Assembly (NCBI RefSeq): GCF_042654985.1
Contig: NZ_JBHSMT010000029.1
Coordinates: forward strand, 62,001 to 126,000
Length of the DNA: 64,000 nt
Source of the DNA: Paraherbaspirillum soli
Lineage (GTDB): Bacteria > Pseudomonadota > Gammaproteobacteria > Burkholderiales > Burkholderiaceae_D
Direction of reading: 5' to 3'
This document shows, in pieces, positions 34,109 through 42,428 of the stretch. The position numbers and the translations under genes are program-made. The number at the start of each line of letters is the position of its first letter. The first letter of the stretch is position 1. The notes below the pieces were generated by a model. That model ran no database searches, was not told the origin of the DNA, and saw nothing but the letters and a program-made list of their open reading frames with translations.

Positions 34109-35668
34109 TCACTTGGCTTCCGCAATATTCCATGCTTTGGCCTGAAGGGCCTTGGCATGATCATCGTACTTGGCATCGATGAGTTTCATCTCATCATCGG
34201 TCACATCTTTAAACTCGTCTTCAATCAAATGACGTGCACGGTCAGTCGGCAAAGCCAGGATCGCGCCAAATTCGTCATAAGCCAATCCGGCAAACGCTTT
34301 CACTGTCTTGACGCCAGCCAAGCCCAATTTACCGGCGGTAACACGGTCTATGCCTTCAAAATTGACCAGCGCATCTTCCATGCCTTCCAGCCCCTCTTCC
34401 GACGCAATCGCCTCAGTCACCAGTGCATCGCGAGCGCGGTTGCGCAGCTCGTTGACGGTTTCTTCATCGAATGAATCGATTTCCAGCATTTCGGTAATCG
34501 GCACATAGGCGATTTCTTCCAGGCTGGCAAAACCTTCTTCCACCAGAATGTCGGCGACTTCCTGATCGACATCCAGTTTTTTCATGAACAGCGCACGTGT
34601 AGCGGCGGTTTCGACGGCAGATTTATCGGCCGATTCTTCCGCTGTCATGATATTGATCTGCCAGCTGGTCAATTCAGCCGCCAGGCGCACGTTCTGACCG
34701 CCGCGGCCGATAGCGATGGCCAGATTTTCTTCGTCAACCACGACGTCCATCGCGTGCTTTTCTTCATCGACCATGATCGACGACACGTTGGCCGGAGCCA
34801 GCGCACCGATCACGAACTGCGCCGGATCTTCGGACCACAACACGATGTCGACGCGTTCGCCGCCCAGTTCGCCGGTGACCGCTTGTACCCGCGAACCGCG
34901 CATGCCGACACAGGTACCGATCGGGTCGATCCGCTTGTCGCTCGTGAACACCGCGATCTTGGCGCGCACGCCAGGGTCGCGCGCCGCCGACTTGATTTCC
35001 AGCGAACCTTGCTCGATCTCCGGCACTTCGAGTTCAAACAGCTTCATGATGAATTCCGGCGCAGTACGCGACAGAACCACTTGCGGACCGCGTGCGTTGC
35101 GGTCGATACGCAGGATGAAAGCGCGAACCCGGTCGCCGATACGCAGGTTTTCCTTTGGGATCATTTGATCGCGCGGCAACCGCGCTTCGATCTTGCCGGA
35201 CTCGACAATCGCATCGCCCCGCTCCATCCGCTTGATGGTGCCGGTTACCAGCGAGTCGCCGCGCTCCAGGAAGTCAGCCAGGATCTGTTCGCGCTCAGCG
35301 TCGCGGATCCGTTGCAGAACAACTTGCTTGGTGTCCTGGGCAAAACGACGGCCGAAGTCCACCGATTCAATCGGCTCTTCAATATGATCGTCGACTTCGA
35401 CGCCATCAACCTGTTCCAATGCTTCAAACAGCAAAATTTCCTGATCGGGCAATTGCAGGCCAGCCTCGTCCGGCACTACATGCCAGCGACGGAAAGACTC
35501 AAACTCGCCGGTCTCACGATCAATCGTGACGCGGATATCGACGTCACCGTCATAGCGTTTCTTGGTTGCCTGTGCAAGTGCATGCTCGAGCGCACCGAAC
35601 ACCACATCTCGATCGACGTTTTTTTCATGCGCGAGCGCATCGACCAACAATAAAATTTCGCGACTCAT
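34109..35668 (-). CDS. nusA: Transcription termination/antitermination factor NusA
   Basis: 519 aa. It modulates RNA polymerase pausing, termination and antitermination. It has an N-terminal polymerase-binding domain (1-130), S1 domain (near 135-200, with SLVTGTIKRMERGDAIVE), two KH domains (near 230-345, with GTCVGMRGSRVQAVTGELGG and AIGRGGQNVRLAAELT) and two acidic helix-hairpin-helix repeats at the C-terminus (360-500), as in E. coli NusA. Its ATG overlaps the rimP TGA by 4 bp, indicating coupling. It lies within rimP-nusA-infB; transcription is probably controlled by the hairpin leader at 36216-36305. Confidence 0.98.
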   Translation of the reverse strand: MSREILLLVDALAHEKNVDRDVVFGALEHALAQATKKRYDGDVDIRVTIDRETGEFESFRRWHVVPDEAGLQLPDQEILLFEALEQVDGVEVDDHIEEPIESVDFGRRFAQDTKQVVLQRIRDAEREQILADFLERGDSLVTGTIKRMERGDAIVESGKIEARLPRDQMIPKENLRIGDRVRAFILRIDRNARGPQVVLSRTAPEFIMKLFELEVPEIEQGSLEIKSAARDPGVRAKIAVFTSDKRIDPIGTCVGMRGSRVQAVTGELGGERVDIVLWSEDPAQFVIGALAPANVSSIMVDEEKHAMDVVVDEENLAIAIGRGGQNVRLAAELTSWQINIMTAEESADKSAVETAATRALFMKKLDVDQEVADILVEEGFASLEEIAYVPITEMLEIDSFDEETVNELRNRARDALVTEAIASEEGLEGMEDALVNFEGIDRVTAGKLGLAGVKTVKAFAGLAYDEFGAILALPTDRARHLIEDEFKDVTDDEMKLIDAKYDDHAKALQAKAWNIAEAK

Positions 35669-36150
35669 GCTTTGCGACTCCTAAAATTCACTTGCGGCAC
35701 CAAGTGTGCCTTGTCTACATCAGCGAGTGTAAACTCCAACACTGCCGACCCATCATTTGTTTCAAATTCAATTTTCAAATTATCGCCGTCCGGCTCTCCC
35801 AACACACCCTGAAATGATTTCCGATGTGCGGTGCCAGGCATTGCAATACGCAATTTGACAATTGCTTCCTTGCCGGCGAAACGCACATAATCAGCCAGCT
35901 TTTTCAACGGGCGATCAAGGCCGGGCGACGATACTTCCAAACGTTCATACACAACGTTTTCCACTGTCAGCACATGCAGCAGTTGATGCGTCACTTTTTC
36001 GCAATCTTCTACCGTGATCTGACCTTGCTCGGCATTCTCCGATGCAAAATCAATGTATACGCGCAACAAGCCACGCGCGGCCTTTTCAAATTCGACCAGC
36101 TCGTAACCCATGCCAACCACGGTTGTTTCAATTAGCTCCAGCAACTGCAA
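35665..36150 (-). CDS. rimP: Ribosome maturation factor RimP
   Basis: 161 aa. Needed for 30S subunit maturation. The start codon is TTG at 36150, with GAGGAG five bases upstream; no ATG lies nearby in frame, and the resulting MQLLELIETTVVGMGYELVEFE is the normal N-terminus. Further hallmarks are LLRVYIDFAS near 28-37, ERLEVSSPGLDRPLKKLADYVRFAGKE near 70-96, and the C-terminal SH3-like domain. It is the first gene of rimP-nusA-infB and overlaps nusA by 4 bp. Upstream (36216-36305) is a promoter-proximal hairpin leader. Confidence 0.96.
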   Translation of the reverse strand: MQLLELIETTVVGMGYELVEFEKAARGLLRVYIDFASENAEQGQITVEDCEKVTHQLLHVLTVENVVYERLEVSSPGLDRPLKKLADYVRFAGKEAIVKLRIAMPGTAHRKSFQGVLGEPDGDNLKIEFETNDGSAVLEFTLADVDKAHLVPQVNFRSRKA

Positions 36151-36215
36151 AGCGACTCCTCAATAAGTACCAACACATCACAAATCCAGTGAATCAACCA
36201 TCTGAAAATGTTTAG

Positions 36216-36241
36216 CAAAAAAAAAATGGGCATCTGCCCAT
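36216..36241 (-). terminator. Rho-independent terminator upstream of rimP
   Basis: Six-bp stem ATGGGC/GCCCAT with a four-base loop, followed by a run of ten T on the minus strand. It lies 277 bp after the rluB stop and 66 bp before the rimP start codon, so it can end rluB transcripts or act as an attenuator of the rimP operon. Confidence 0.85.
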
Positions 36242-36305
36242 CTTCTTATCGCCTGTCATTTAAAGCAGTTTCCACAAGATCGGCCGTGAAATGACTTCTG
36301 TTAAC
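36216..36305 (-). ncRNA. Candidate rimP leader/attenuator RNA or small RNA
   Basis: Predicted transcript of about 90 nt on the minus strand. It begins about 7 nt after a perfect TATAAT (36317-36312), contains a 7-bp stem (AAATGAC at 36289-36295 pairing with GTCATTT at 36255-36261), and ends in a hairpin ATGGGC-ATCT-GCCCAT (36226-36241) followed by ten U residues. rimP starts 67 nt further on. Rfam-type rimP leaders ending in a premature terminator have been described for gamma-proteobacteria; applying that idea here is inference. It could also be a stand-alone small RNA whose terminator doubles as that of rluB. Confidence 0.6.
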
Positions 36306-36311
36306 TTGTAA

Positions 36312-36340
36312 ATTATAAACGATTAGGCTATGTACCGCAA
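36312..36340 (-). promoter_or_regulatory. Sigma70 promoter for the rimP leader
   Basis: Minus strand TTGCGG (36340-36335) and TATAAT (36317-36312) with exactly 17 bp between. The -10 box is perfect. It is the only strong promoter seen between rluB and rimP and lies upstream of the terminator at 36216-36241. Confidence 0.7.
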
Positions 36341-36517
36341 TGCAGGAAGTTTGCATTTGTTTGCAATGGTCAATTCCAGAATAGCAAATTGACCATTTTC
36401 ACAACACAATTTCCATCCAAACCCTGTGCGACCTTATCCGACGTACGAAAAATTTAATTGACCGGAATCAAAACGAACGACGACTTAGTGGTCGGCACAG
36501 CAAATCCTGAACTTCTC

Positions 36518-38428
36518 TTAACCTCTGGTACGGCGACGTGTCTGTCCCTGGCCGCCATACTGACCGGTAACAGCGGTCTTACCCGAGCCTGGACGCGCCG
36601 GGCGGGCGTAGCCGCTACCGCCACCATTGCGCCGTTGTTGCCCCGCATCTGGAAAACCCAAAGCGGTTTGCAGCGGATCAGGCTGACGACTGCGTGCAGG
36701 CCCTTGCGGACGACCTTGAGCGCCCCGCCCCTGATTCGGGCGCGACTGACCAAAGCCCTGCCCTTGACCATAGCCGGCACCCGGGCCCTGTTGGAAACTG
36801 CTATTGCCACGATTGCCGCTCGACTGACGATCTTTATTTTCACTACGCCCCTTATTGCCAGCGCTCGGAGCTGCCGGCTTATCCATACCGTAGGCAGTCA
36901 TCATGTCGCGCACCGCGTTTTCGTCGAGCTCCTCCCAACGACCACGTTTCAGACCGCGCGGCAAAGTCATCGCCCCATAGCGCGTACGAATCAGACGCGA
37001 CACCGTCAGGCCGATAGCTTCAAACATGCGACGCACCTCGCGGTTACGTCCTTCACCGATGGTCACGCGATACCATTTGTTAATGCCTTCACCACCACCA
37101 TCGGCAATTTTGGAAAACTGCGCCATACCGTCCTCGAGCTCAACGCCGGCCAATAATTTCTGCCGCATGCCTTGCTCTAATTCACCCAGCGTACGCACCG
37201 CATACTCACGATCGATACCGTAGCGCGGGTGCATCAGGCGATTAGCGAGATCACCCGAGGTCGTAAACAACAACAACCCTTCCGTATTGAAGTCGAGACG
37301 TCCGATCGCCAGCCATTTGGCCGCTTTCATGTTCGGCAAGCGGTCAAACACCGACGGCCGCCCACCCGGGTCATTGTGACTGACGATTTCGCCGGCCGGC
37401 TTGTGATAGACCAGCACGCGTGGCGGCCGCTTGGTCACTTTGCGTTGCAGTAATTTCCCGTTGATGCGTACTTGATCGGTTGGCAATATGCGTTGACCGA
37501 TATGCGCCGGCTCGCCATTGACCGAAACCCGGCCGGCGATAATCAACTCTTCCATGTCGCGCCGAGAACCCAGGCCGACATCCGCCAACACCTTGTGCAG
37601 CTTTGGTGCATCATCGTCGGCTGTCAGATCTCGCCGCACACTCTTTTGCTGGCCTTGACGACCACGACCACTAGCATCGTCTTCAGCCGTCACCAGATTA
37701 TCGAAATCTTCAGAAGTGACGAATGAAAACACTTCATCCGCATTGCCAGTGCGCGGCTTGGATTGCGCGCCTTTTTGATTCGGCTTGGCGTGCTGACCTT
37801 GCGGCTTTTTACCTTTTTGCTGACGGTCACGCGAAGTGCGCTCGCCGCTGCGCTCATTGCGTTCGCCACGCTCGTTGCGCGGCTCATTCGCCACGACAGT
37901 GGCAGCGCTTTCGCTATCCAGCGCGGCCTGACCTTCAGTTGCGACATCAGCAACTGCATGAGTCGGCGCCGACGCTTCCTGTGCTCGCTGTGCAGCGCGG
38001 TTGCTGCGCAATGCGCGCGGACCGCGCACACCACGCTTGATTGGCTTATCCCTGACAGGGCTGTCCGAAGACAATGCATCGGTCACAGGCATTACTGTCA
38101 CTTCAGCACTTTCGACACTGACTACCGGGGCCGCTTGAACCTTTTTCGATGCTTTTTTAGCTGGAACCACAAGCTCGGATACCGGACCGGCATCAGCCGC
38201 CCCAGCCGGGATAGCTTCTGCCACAGCAACGGCTTTCTTGCGCGGCGCGCGACGAGCAGGTTTGCTTGCCTCTACCGATTCCGCAGGCGATTCTGCATCG
38301 CCGACAGGCGCATCCGCCACTACCGGCGCAACTTTTCGCGCTCTCGGCTTTTTAGCGGGTTTCGACTCGATTGCAGCTGCCGCGACAGCGTCGTCAACCG
38401 GTGCATCATTGGAACTAGATGGATTCAT
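36518..38428 (-). CDS. rluB: 23S rRNA pseudouridine-2605 synthase RluB, with long disordered tails
   Basis: 636 aa, more than twice E. coli RluB. The core (about residues 275-525) has an S4-like RNA-binding domain (LHKVLADVGLGSRRDMEELIIAGRVSVNG) and the RsuA/RluB synthase signature LAIGRLDFNTEGLLLFT near 366-382 with the catalytic Asp; GRNREVRRMFEAIGL follows near 460. The N-terminal ~270 residues are Ala/Lys/Pro and then Arg/Glu-rich low complexity; the C-terminal ~100 are Gly/Gln/Arg-rich (repeats like GYGQGQGFGQ). Such tails are common in beta-proteobacterial RluB and probably bind RNA. The gene overlaps the end of scpB by 14 bp. Confidence 0.93.
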   Translation of the reverse strand: MNPSSSNDAPVDDAVAAAAIESKPAKKPRARKVAPVVADAPVGDAESPAESVEASKPARRAPRKKAVAVAEAIPAGAADAGPVSELVVPAKKASKKVQAAPVVSVESAEVTVMPVTDALSSDSPVRDKPIKRGVRGPRALRSNRAAQRAQEASAPTHAVADVATEGQAALDSESAATVVANEPRNERGERNERSGERTSRDRQQKGKKPQGQHAKPNQKGAQSKPRTGNADEVFSFVTSEDFDNLVTAEDDASGRGRQGQQKSVRRDLTADDDAPKLHKVLADVGLGSRRDMEELIIAGRVSVNGEPAHIGQRILPTDQVRINGKLLQRKVTKRPPRVLVYHKPAGEIVSHNDPGGRPSVFDRLPNMKAAKWLAIGRLDFNTEGLLLFTTSGDLANRLMHPRYGIDREYAVRTLGELEQGMRQKLLAGVELEDGMAQFSKIADGGGEGINKWYRVTIGEGRNREVRRMFEAIGLTVSRLIRTRYGAMTLPRGLKRGRWEELDENAVRDMMTAYGMDKPAAPSAGNKGRSENKDRQSSGNRGNSSFQQGPGAGYGQGQGFGQSRPNQGRGAQGRPQGPARSRQPDPLQTALGFPDAGQQRRNGGGSGYARPARPGSGKTAVTGQYGGQGQTRRRTRG

Positions 38429-39233
38429 TATTCAGGTGTTGGTTATGCCGACCTGGCGTGGCATCATCAGCTGATTCGGACGCAGGGTCGTTAGTGTGGA
38501 CTTCATTCGGTGCAACTGGTGCTACAACAGGTTGAGCAACTTCCGCCCCAACCACTTCCATCGCATGTTCTGTAATTACTTCTGGTGCTTCCATTGCCTC
38601 TTTGGCCGCCAGCCCGGTTCCTGACTCGGCCACATCCGTGGCGTCAATGCTTGCTTCCAGCGCCTGCAATTCAAGCAGGACGCCCTCTTGCATGTCATTC
38701 TTGACCACTTGCTGCAAAGGCGGTAACTGATCTAGCGAAGTCAGACCAAGATCATCTAAAAATTGCTTGGTAGTAGCAAGCAGGGCTGGCCGCCCCGGCA
38801 CATCACGGTGCCCGATAGCATCAATCCAGCCACGCTCTTCGAGCATTTTTATGGTCTGTGAATTGACCGCTACGCCTCGAATCTCCTCGATATCGCCGCG
38901 TGTCACCGGCTGACGATAGGCAATGATGGCCAAGGTTTCGAGTGTCGCACGCGAGTATTTTGGCGGCTTTTCCGGATTCAAGCGCTCCAGATAAATCTTC
39001 ATCTCGGGACGGCTCTGAAAGCGCCAGCCAGTCGACAAACTCACGACCTCAATGCCTTTATCCGACCAATCGTTGCGCAATTCCATCAGCATCAGCTTGA
39101 TTGTGTCCGCATTGACCACTTCGCCATCTATGCCATTTGCATCGTAGAGCTTTTTCAAGTCATTGACTGACAATGGCTCATGAGCGCATAGCAATGCGGT
39201 TTCGAGGACTTTCTTGGCCTCAACAATATTCAT
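38415..39233 (-). CDS. scpB: Segregation and condensation protein B
   Basis: 272 aa. ScpB joins ScpA and SMC in chromosome condensation. Two winged-helix domains are visible: residues 1-85 (EAKKVLETALLCAHEPLSVNDLKKL) and 86-165 (YSRATLETLAIIAYRQPVTRGDIEEIRGV, then MLEERGWI and GRPALLATTKQFLDDLGL). The C-terminal ~100 residues are acidic and variable. ATG at 39233 (MNIVEAKKV) was chosen over an in-frame TTG two codons upstream; an AAGAG stretch precedes it. It overlaps rluB by 14 bp, a conserved pairing. scpA is not adjacent upstream. Confidence 0.93.
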   Translation of the reverse strand: MNIVEAKKVLETALLCAHEPLSVNDLKKLYDANGIDGEVVNADTIKLMLMELRNDWSDKGIEVVSLSTGWRFQSRPEMKIYLERLNPEKPPKYSRATLETLAIIAYRQPVTRGDIEEIRGVAVNSQTIKMLEERGWIDAIGHRDVPGRPALLATTKQFLDDLGLTSLDQLPPLQQVVKNDMQEGVLLELQALEASIDATDVAESGTGLAAKEAMEAPEVITEHAMEVVGAEVAQPVVAPVAPNEVHTNDPASESADDATPGRHNQHLNNESI

Positions 39234-39647
39234 GTACAACTCTTGGGCGACGGATTTATTAAAATTGTATTAAAAATTCGCAGAGACTATGCTCAACGAC
39301 AGGCATCCGTAATGCGCTTGATACCTGGTTAAAAGCTAGCCGTTGAACTGCTATCCGGCGCCCGTTTGAGGAGGTTTAATGAGGGGCGGGGACATATGAC
39401 TGGACATGGGGTGGAATTTACACTTCCCGCACGCCGCGCCACTCTTCATTTTTGATTTACCCGGGATTGCTACAACCGATCCGGTTATTTTTCAAAATGT
39501 ACTGCCAGAGAGTGTAACACAAAGCTTTTCTGGAAAGTGCCCATCTTGGACAGATGTTGCTTATCTGGCGATATTGGCTGATCGCTGCGGTCTGATACTG
39601 GCTGCTTCGTAGAAACAGCCGGCAATGCACAACGACCGGTAAATTCA
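39234..39647. other. Gene-poor stretch between scpB and hiuH
   Basis: About 410 bp marking the border between the housekeeping block and the purine island. A GGAGGTTTAATG sequence at 39369 gives only a five-codon frame. A 68-codon plus-strand frame lacks a ribosome site and family resemblance. No RNA gene or element end was recognised. Confidence 0.4.
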
Positions 39648-40001
39648 TTAGCTACCGCGATAAGTCGAATACGACCACGGCGACACCACCAATGGCACGT
39701 GATAATTTTGGTCGGCATCTGCAATGCCGAATGCCAGCGTAACGCGATCGACAAACCGCGGCGCCGGCAAATCGACGCCTTGAGCAGCGAAGTAATCACC
39801 GGCCGAGAACACCAGTTCGTACTGGCCGACCCGCATCTCTCCACCTTGCAGCAAAGGCACATCGACCCGGCCGTCCTGATTGGTGACGGCATTCTTCAAT
39901 AAAGTCTTGTTATTACCATTGACCGCATATAGTGCGATTTCGACGCCGGCACCCGGCTTGCCTTGCGTAATATCCAGCACGTGCGTGCTTAACTTCCCCA
40001 T
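39648..40001 (-). CDS. hiuH: 5-hydroxyisourate hydrolase
   Basis: 117 aa, the usual length of this transthyretin-related enzyme. It hydrolyses 5-hydroxyisourate, the product of urate oxidation, to OHCU. The N-terminal signature KLSTHVLDITQGKPGAGVEI (residues 3-22) contains the catalytic His. GGEMRVGQYELVF lies near 53-65, a second conserved His in NYHVPLVVSPWSYSTYRGS, and the protein ends with the diagnostic YRGS. ATG at 40001 was chosen: GGGA lies six bases upstream and the family begins here. It is divergent from puuE across a 172-bp region carrying ATATAC motifs. Confidence 0.95.
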   Translation of the reverse strand: MGKLSTHVLDITQGKPGAGVEIALYAVNGNNKTLLKNAVTNQDGRVDVPLLQGGEMRVGQYELVFSAGDYFAAQGVDLPAPRFVDRVTLAFGIADADQNYHVPLVVSPWSYSTYRGS

Positions 40002-40046
40002 GATTTTCCCTATATCGGCAAGTTGAAAACGAGTATCTGTCAAATG

Positions 40047-40074
40047 ATATACCGCAGTAAGCGAGTCAATATAC
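40047..40074. promoter_or_regulatory. Paired ATATAC motifs in the hiuH-puuE divergent region
   Basis: ATATAC occurs at 40047-40052 and 40069-40074, a 22-bp spacing equal to about two helical turns. The same hexamer or its complement recurs before the porin, LysR and permease genes of this island. This is a candidate regulator site; the regulator is inferred. Confidence 0.35.
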
Positions 40075-40173
40075 TATCCGCCATATATTAATCATGGCTC
40101 CGGCGCACACCATGCAAGACGCGCTGAAAGCTGCATGCCACAGCGATTTTTCACATTCAGGCGGAGAACAACA

Positions 40174-41127
40174 ATGACCATGCATAACATCTATCCGCGC
40201 GACCTGGTCGGCTACGGCCGTACCCCGCCGCACCCACAATGGCCTAACCGCGCGCGTATCGCATTGCAGTTCGTGCTCAACTATGAAGAAGGCAGCGAGA
40301 ACTGCGTGCTCGACGGCGATGCCGGCTCGGAAACCTTCCTCTCTGAAATCGTCGGCGCCCAGAGTTTTGCAGCGCGTCACATGAGCATGGAGTCCTTATA
40401 CGAATACGGTTCGCGTGCCGGTCTATGGCGCGTATTGCGGATGTTTGAAGAGCGTCGCCTGCCGCTGACCATCTTCGGCGTGGCGCGCGCGCTGCAACGC
40501 AATCCGGAGGCGACCGCCGCCTTTCAGCAACTGGGGCATGAAATTGCTTGCCATGGCTTGCGCTGGATCAGTTACCAGAACATTGATGAGGCCACCGAAC
40601 GCGCGCACATGGCAGAAGCCGTCAGCATCATCAAGGAAATGACCGGCAGCGCACCGCTCGGCTGGTATACCGGCCGTGATTCGCCGAATACCCGCAAACT
40701 GGTGGTCGAGCATGGCGGCTTCCGCTACGACGCCGACCATTACGGCGATGACCTGCCGTTCTGGGAACAAGTCACGATCAACGACGCCAATGGCGAATTT
40801 CTGGTCAAGCCGCAATTGATCGTGCCTTATACGCTAGACACCAACGACATGCGTTTCGCGGCGCTGCAGGGCTTCAATTCCGGTACCCAGTTTTTCGATT
40901 ATCTGAAAGACGCCTTCGACGTCCTGTACCGCGAAGGCGATCCACATGGCTTGAACCAGCCGAAAATGCTTTCAATCGGCTTGCATTGCCGCTTGGTCGG
41001 CCGGCCAGGACGCGCTGCGGCTTTGGCACGCTTCCTGGATTATGTGCAGGCGCATGGCCAGGTATGGATTGCCCGGCGCATCGACATCGCCGATCACTGG
41101 TGCGCCACGCATCCGTTTTCTGCATAA
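40174..41127 (+). CDS. puuE: Allantoinase PuuE (polysaccharide deacetylase-like)
   Basis: 317 aa. A cofactor-light allantoinase of the polysaccharide-deacetylase fold, opening allantoin to allantoate. Family features are YPRDLVGYGRTPPHPQWPNRARIALQFVLNYEEGSE at the N-terminus, GHEIACHGLRWISYQNID near 121-138 containing the metal or catalytic His, and GWYTGRDSPNTRKLV near 165-180. ATG at 40174 has GGAG seven bases upstream; the frame is open 13 codons further. It is divergent from hiuH and precedes the porin gene by 135 bp in the same direction. Confidence 0.94.
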   Translation: MTMHNIYPRDLVGYGRTPPHPQWPNRARIALQFVLNYEEGSENCVLDGDAGSETFLSEIVGAQSFAARHMSMESLYEYGSRAGLWRVLRMFEERRLPLTIFGVARALQRNPEATAAFQQLGHEIACHGLRWISYQNIDEATERAHMAEAVSIIKEMTGSAPLGWYTGRDSPNTRKLVVEHGGFRYDADHYGDDLPFWEQVTINDANGEFLVKPQLIVPYTLDTNDMRFAALQGFNSGTQFFDYLKDAFDVLYREGDPHGLNQPKMLSIGLHCRLVGRPGRAAALARFLDYVQAHGQVWIARRIDIADHWCATHPFSA

Positions 41128-41224
41128 TATGGCCCGTCCGCAACATTGCAATTTTTCTCACCCGCCGTGGCGGTTCCACGGATCGCAATAGCAGTGCAAT
41201 TGTCGTCAGCAGTCGCAGTTAGAA

Positions 41225-41246
41225 ATATACAAACAAGAACGTATAT
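41225..41246. promoter_or_regulatory. Inverted repeat ATATAC-N10-GTATAT upstream of the porin gene
   Basis: Perfect 6-bp arms at 41225-41230 and 41241-41246 with a 10-bp spacer, ending 16 bp before the porin ATG. The arm sequence recurs at other promoters of the island (40047-40074, 45798-45818, 46948-46955). Confidence 0.4.
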
Positions 41247-41262
41247 CAACTCAGGAGGCGGG

Positions 41263-42363
41263 ATGCAAGCAACGCGCAGCAAACTAAAAAAGTTACACGT
41301 AGCGGCAGTACTTGGCGGAGCAATGGCTCTGCCGGCAATGGCACAAACCACGGTCAAGGTCAGCGGCCTGGTCGATACTTACGTGGGTTCCCTGAAATAC
41401 AGCGGCGACTCGGGACGCACCAGCGTCGTCGACGGCGGCGGCCTGACCACTTCATGGATAGGCTTTACCGGCTCGGAAGATCTCGGCAACGGCCTGAAAG
41501 CCAACTTCAAGCTGACCTCGTTTTTCCGCTCCAACACCGGCGCCACCGGCCGCTTCGACGGCAACGAAACCATGTTCTCGCGCGATGCCAACGTCGGCCT
41601 GTCCGGTAATTTCGGGACCGTGTCGCTGGGTCGCGATCTGGCGCCCAACTTCCTGCCATCGATTCTGTTCAATCCTTTCGGCGACTCGTTCAAATTATCG
41701 CCATTGATCCTGCACATGGATGTGCCATGGTTCAATGCCTCCGGCTGGACCAATTCGGTCGCGGGCGACACCGGCTGGAGCAACGAGATCATTTATACGA
41801 CGCCCGACTTCGCCGGCCTGAAAGCCAACCTGCATTACCAGTTCGGCGAGCAAGCGGGCAACACTGGCAGAAACAATATCGGCGCCAACGTATTGTATTT
41901 CCACGGTCCGCTGGCATTGACCGCGTACTACCAGCGCGTCAAGGTCAACAATCCACTGGAACAATCACCTGGCAATGTGCAACCGGCGACCAATATTCCG
42001 CTGCCTGGCGCGCAGTTTGCCGCGCGCCAGTCGGCCTGGTTCGTCGGCGGCAGCTACGATCTGACAGTGGCGAAATTGTTTGCCACCTATGATCAAACCA
42101 CCCACGACATCGACCTGAAAGACAAGACGCTCCAGCTCGGCACCAGCATCCCGCTTGGCTCTGGCGCCATTCTGGCATCGTGGGCCAACACCAAACGCCA
42201 GGGTGCTGCGATCGGTGCAACGCTCAAGCGCAATACGGCATCGCTGGGCTATGACTACAACGCCTCGAAGCGCACCGATCTGTACGCGGTCTACATGTAC
42301 GACAAGATCACCGATCAATCCACCGGCAGCAGCGTCGCCTTGGGGATCCGCCATCGCTTCTGA
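41263..42363 (+). CDS. Gram-negative porin (beta-proteobacterial type)
   Basis: 366 aa. An outer-membrane trimeric porin. It has a signal peptide (LHVAAVLGGAMALPAMAQ, cleavage after AMA-Q near residue 28), the mature start TTVKVSGLVDTYVGSL, the family segment WIGFTGSEDLGNGLKANFKL near 67-86, loop and strand alternation, and a C-terminal phenylalanine (GIRHRF) for BAM recognition. ATG at 41263 has AGGAGG upstream; the open frame extends 39 codons further. Position between puuE and the lyase/PuuD genes suggests uptake of purines, urate or allantoin, but specificity cannot be read from sequence. A terminator follows. Confidence 0.9.
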   Translation: MQATRSKLKKLHVAAVLGGAMALPAMAQTTVKVSGLVDTYVGSLKYSGDSGRTSVVDGGGLTTSWIGFTGSEDLGNGLKANFKLTSFFRSNTGATGRFDGNETMFSRDANVGLSGNFGTVSLGRDLAPNFLPSILFNPFGDSFKLSPLILHMDVPWFNASGWTNSVAGDTGWSNEIIYTTPDFAGLKANLHYQFGEQAGNTGRNNIGANVLYFHGPLALTAYYQRVKVNNPLEQSPGNVQPATNIPLPGAQFAARQSAWFVGGSYDLTVAKLFATYDQTTHDIDLKDKTLQLGTSIPLGSGAILASWANTKRQGAAIGATLKRNTASLGYDYNASKRTDLYAVYMYDKITDQSTGSSVALGIRHRF

Positions 42364-42379
42364 TATAGCTTGAGGCAAA

Positions 42380-42410
42380 AAAAAAGAGTCACTATGCGTG
42401 ACTCTTTTTT
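42380..42410. terminator. Bidirectional Rho-independent terminator
   Basis: A 13-bp perfect stem (AAAAAAGAGTCAC at 42380-42392; complement at 42398-42410) with a 5-base loop and T-runs on both strands, between the convergent porin and lyase genes. Confidence 0.92.
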
Positions 42411-42428
42411 ACGTCGACCTGGTTTCAA

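Noticed and set aside
36151..36517. Possible tRNA gene upstream of rimP, as in E. coli (metY)
   Set aside because: No cloverleaf, CCA end or T-loop sequence is visible; the region holds a promoter, a small hairpin and a terminator instead.
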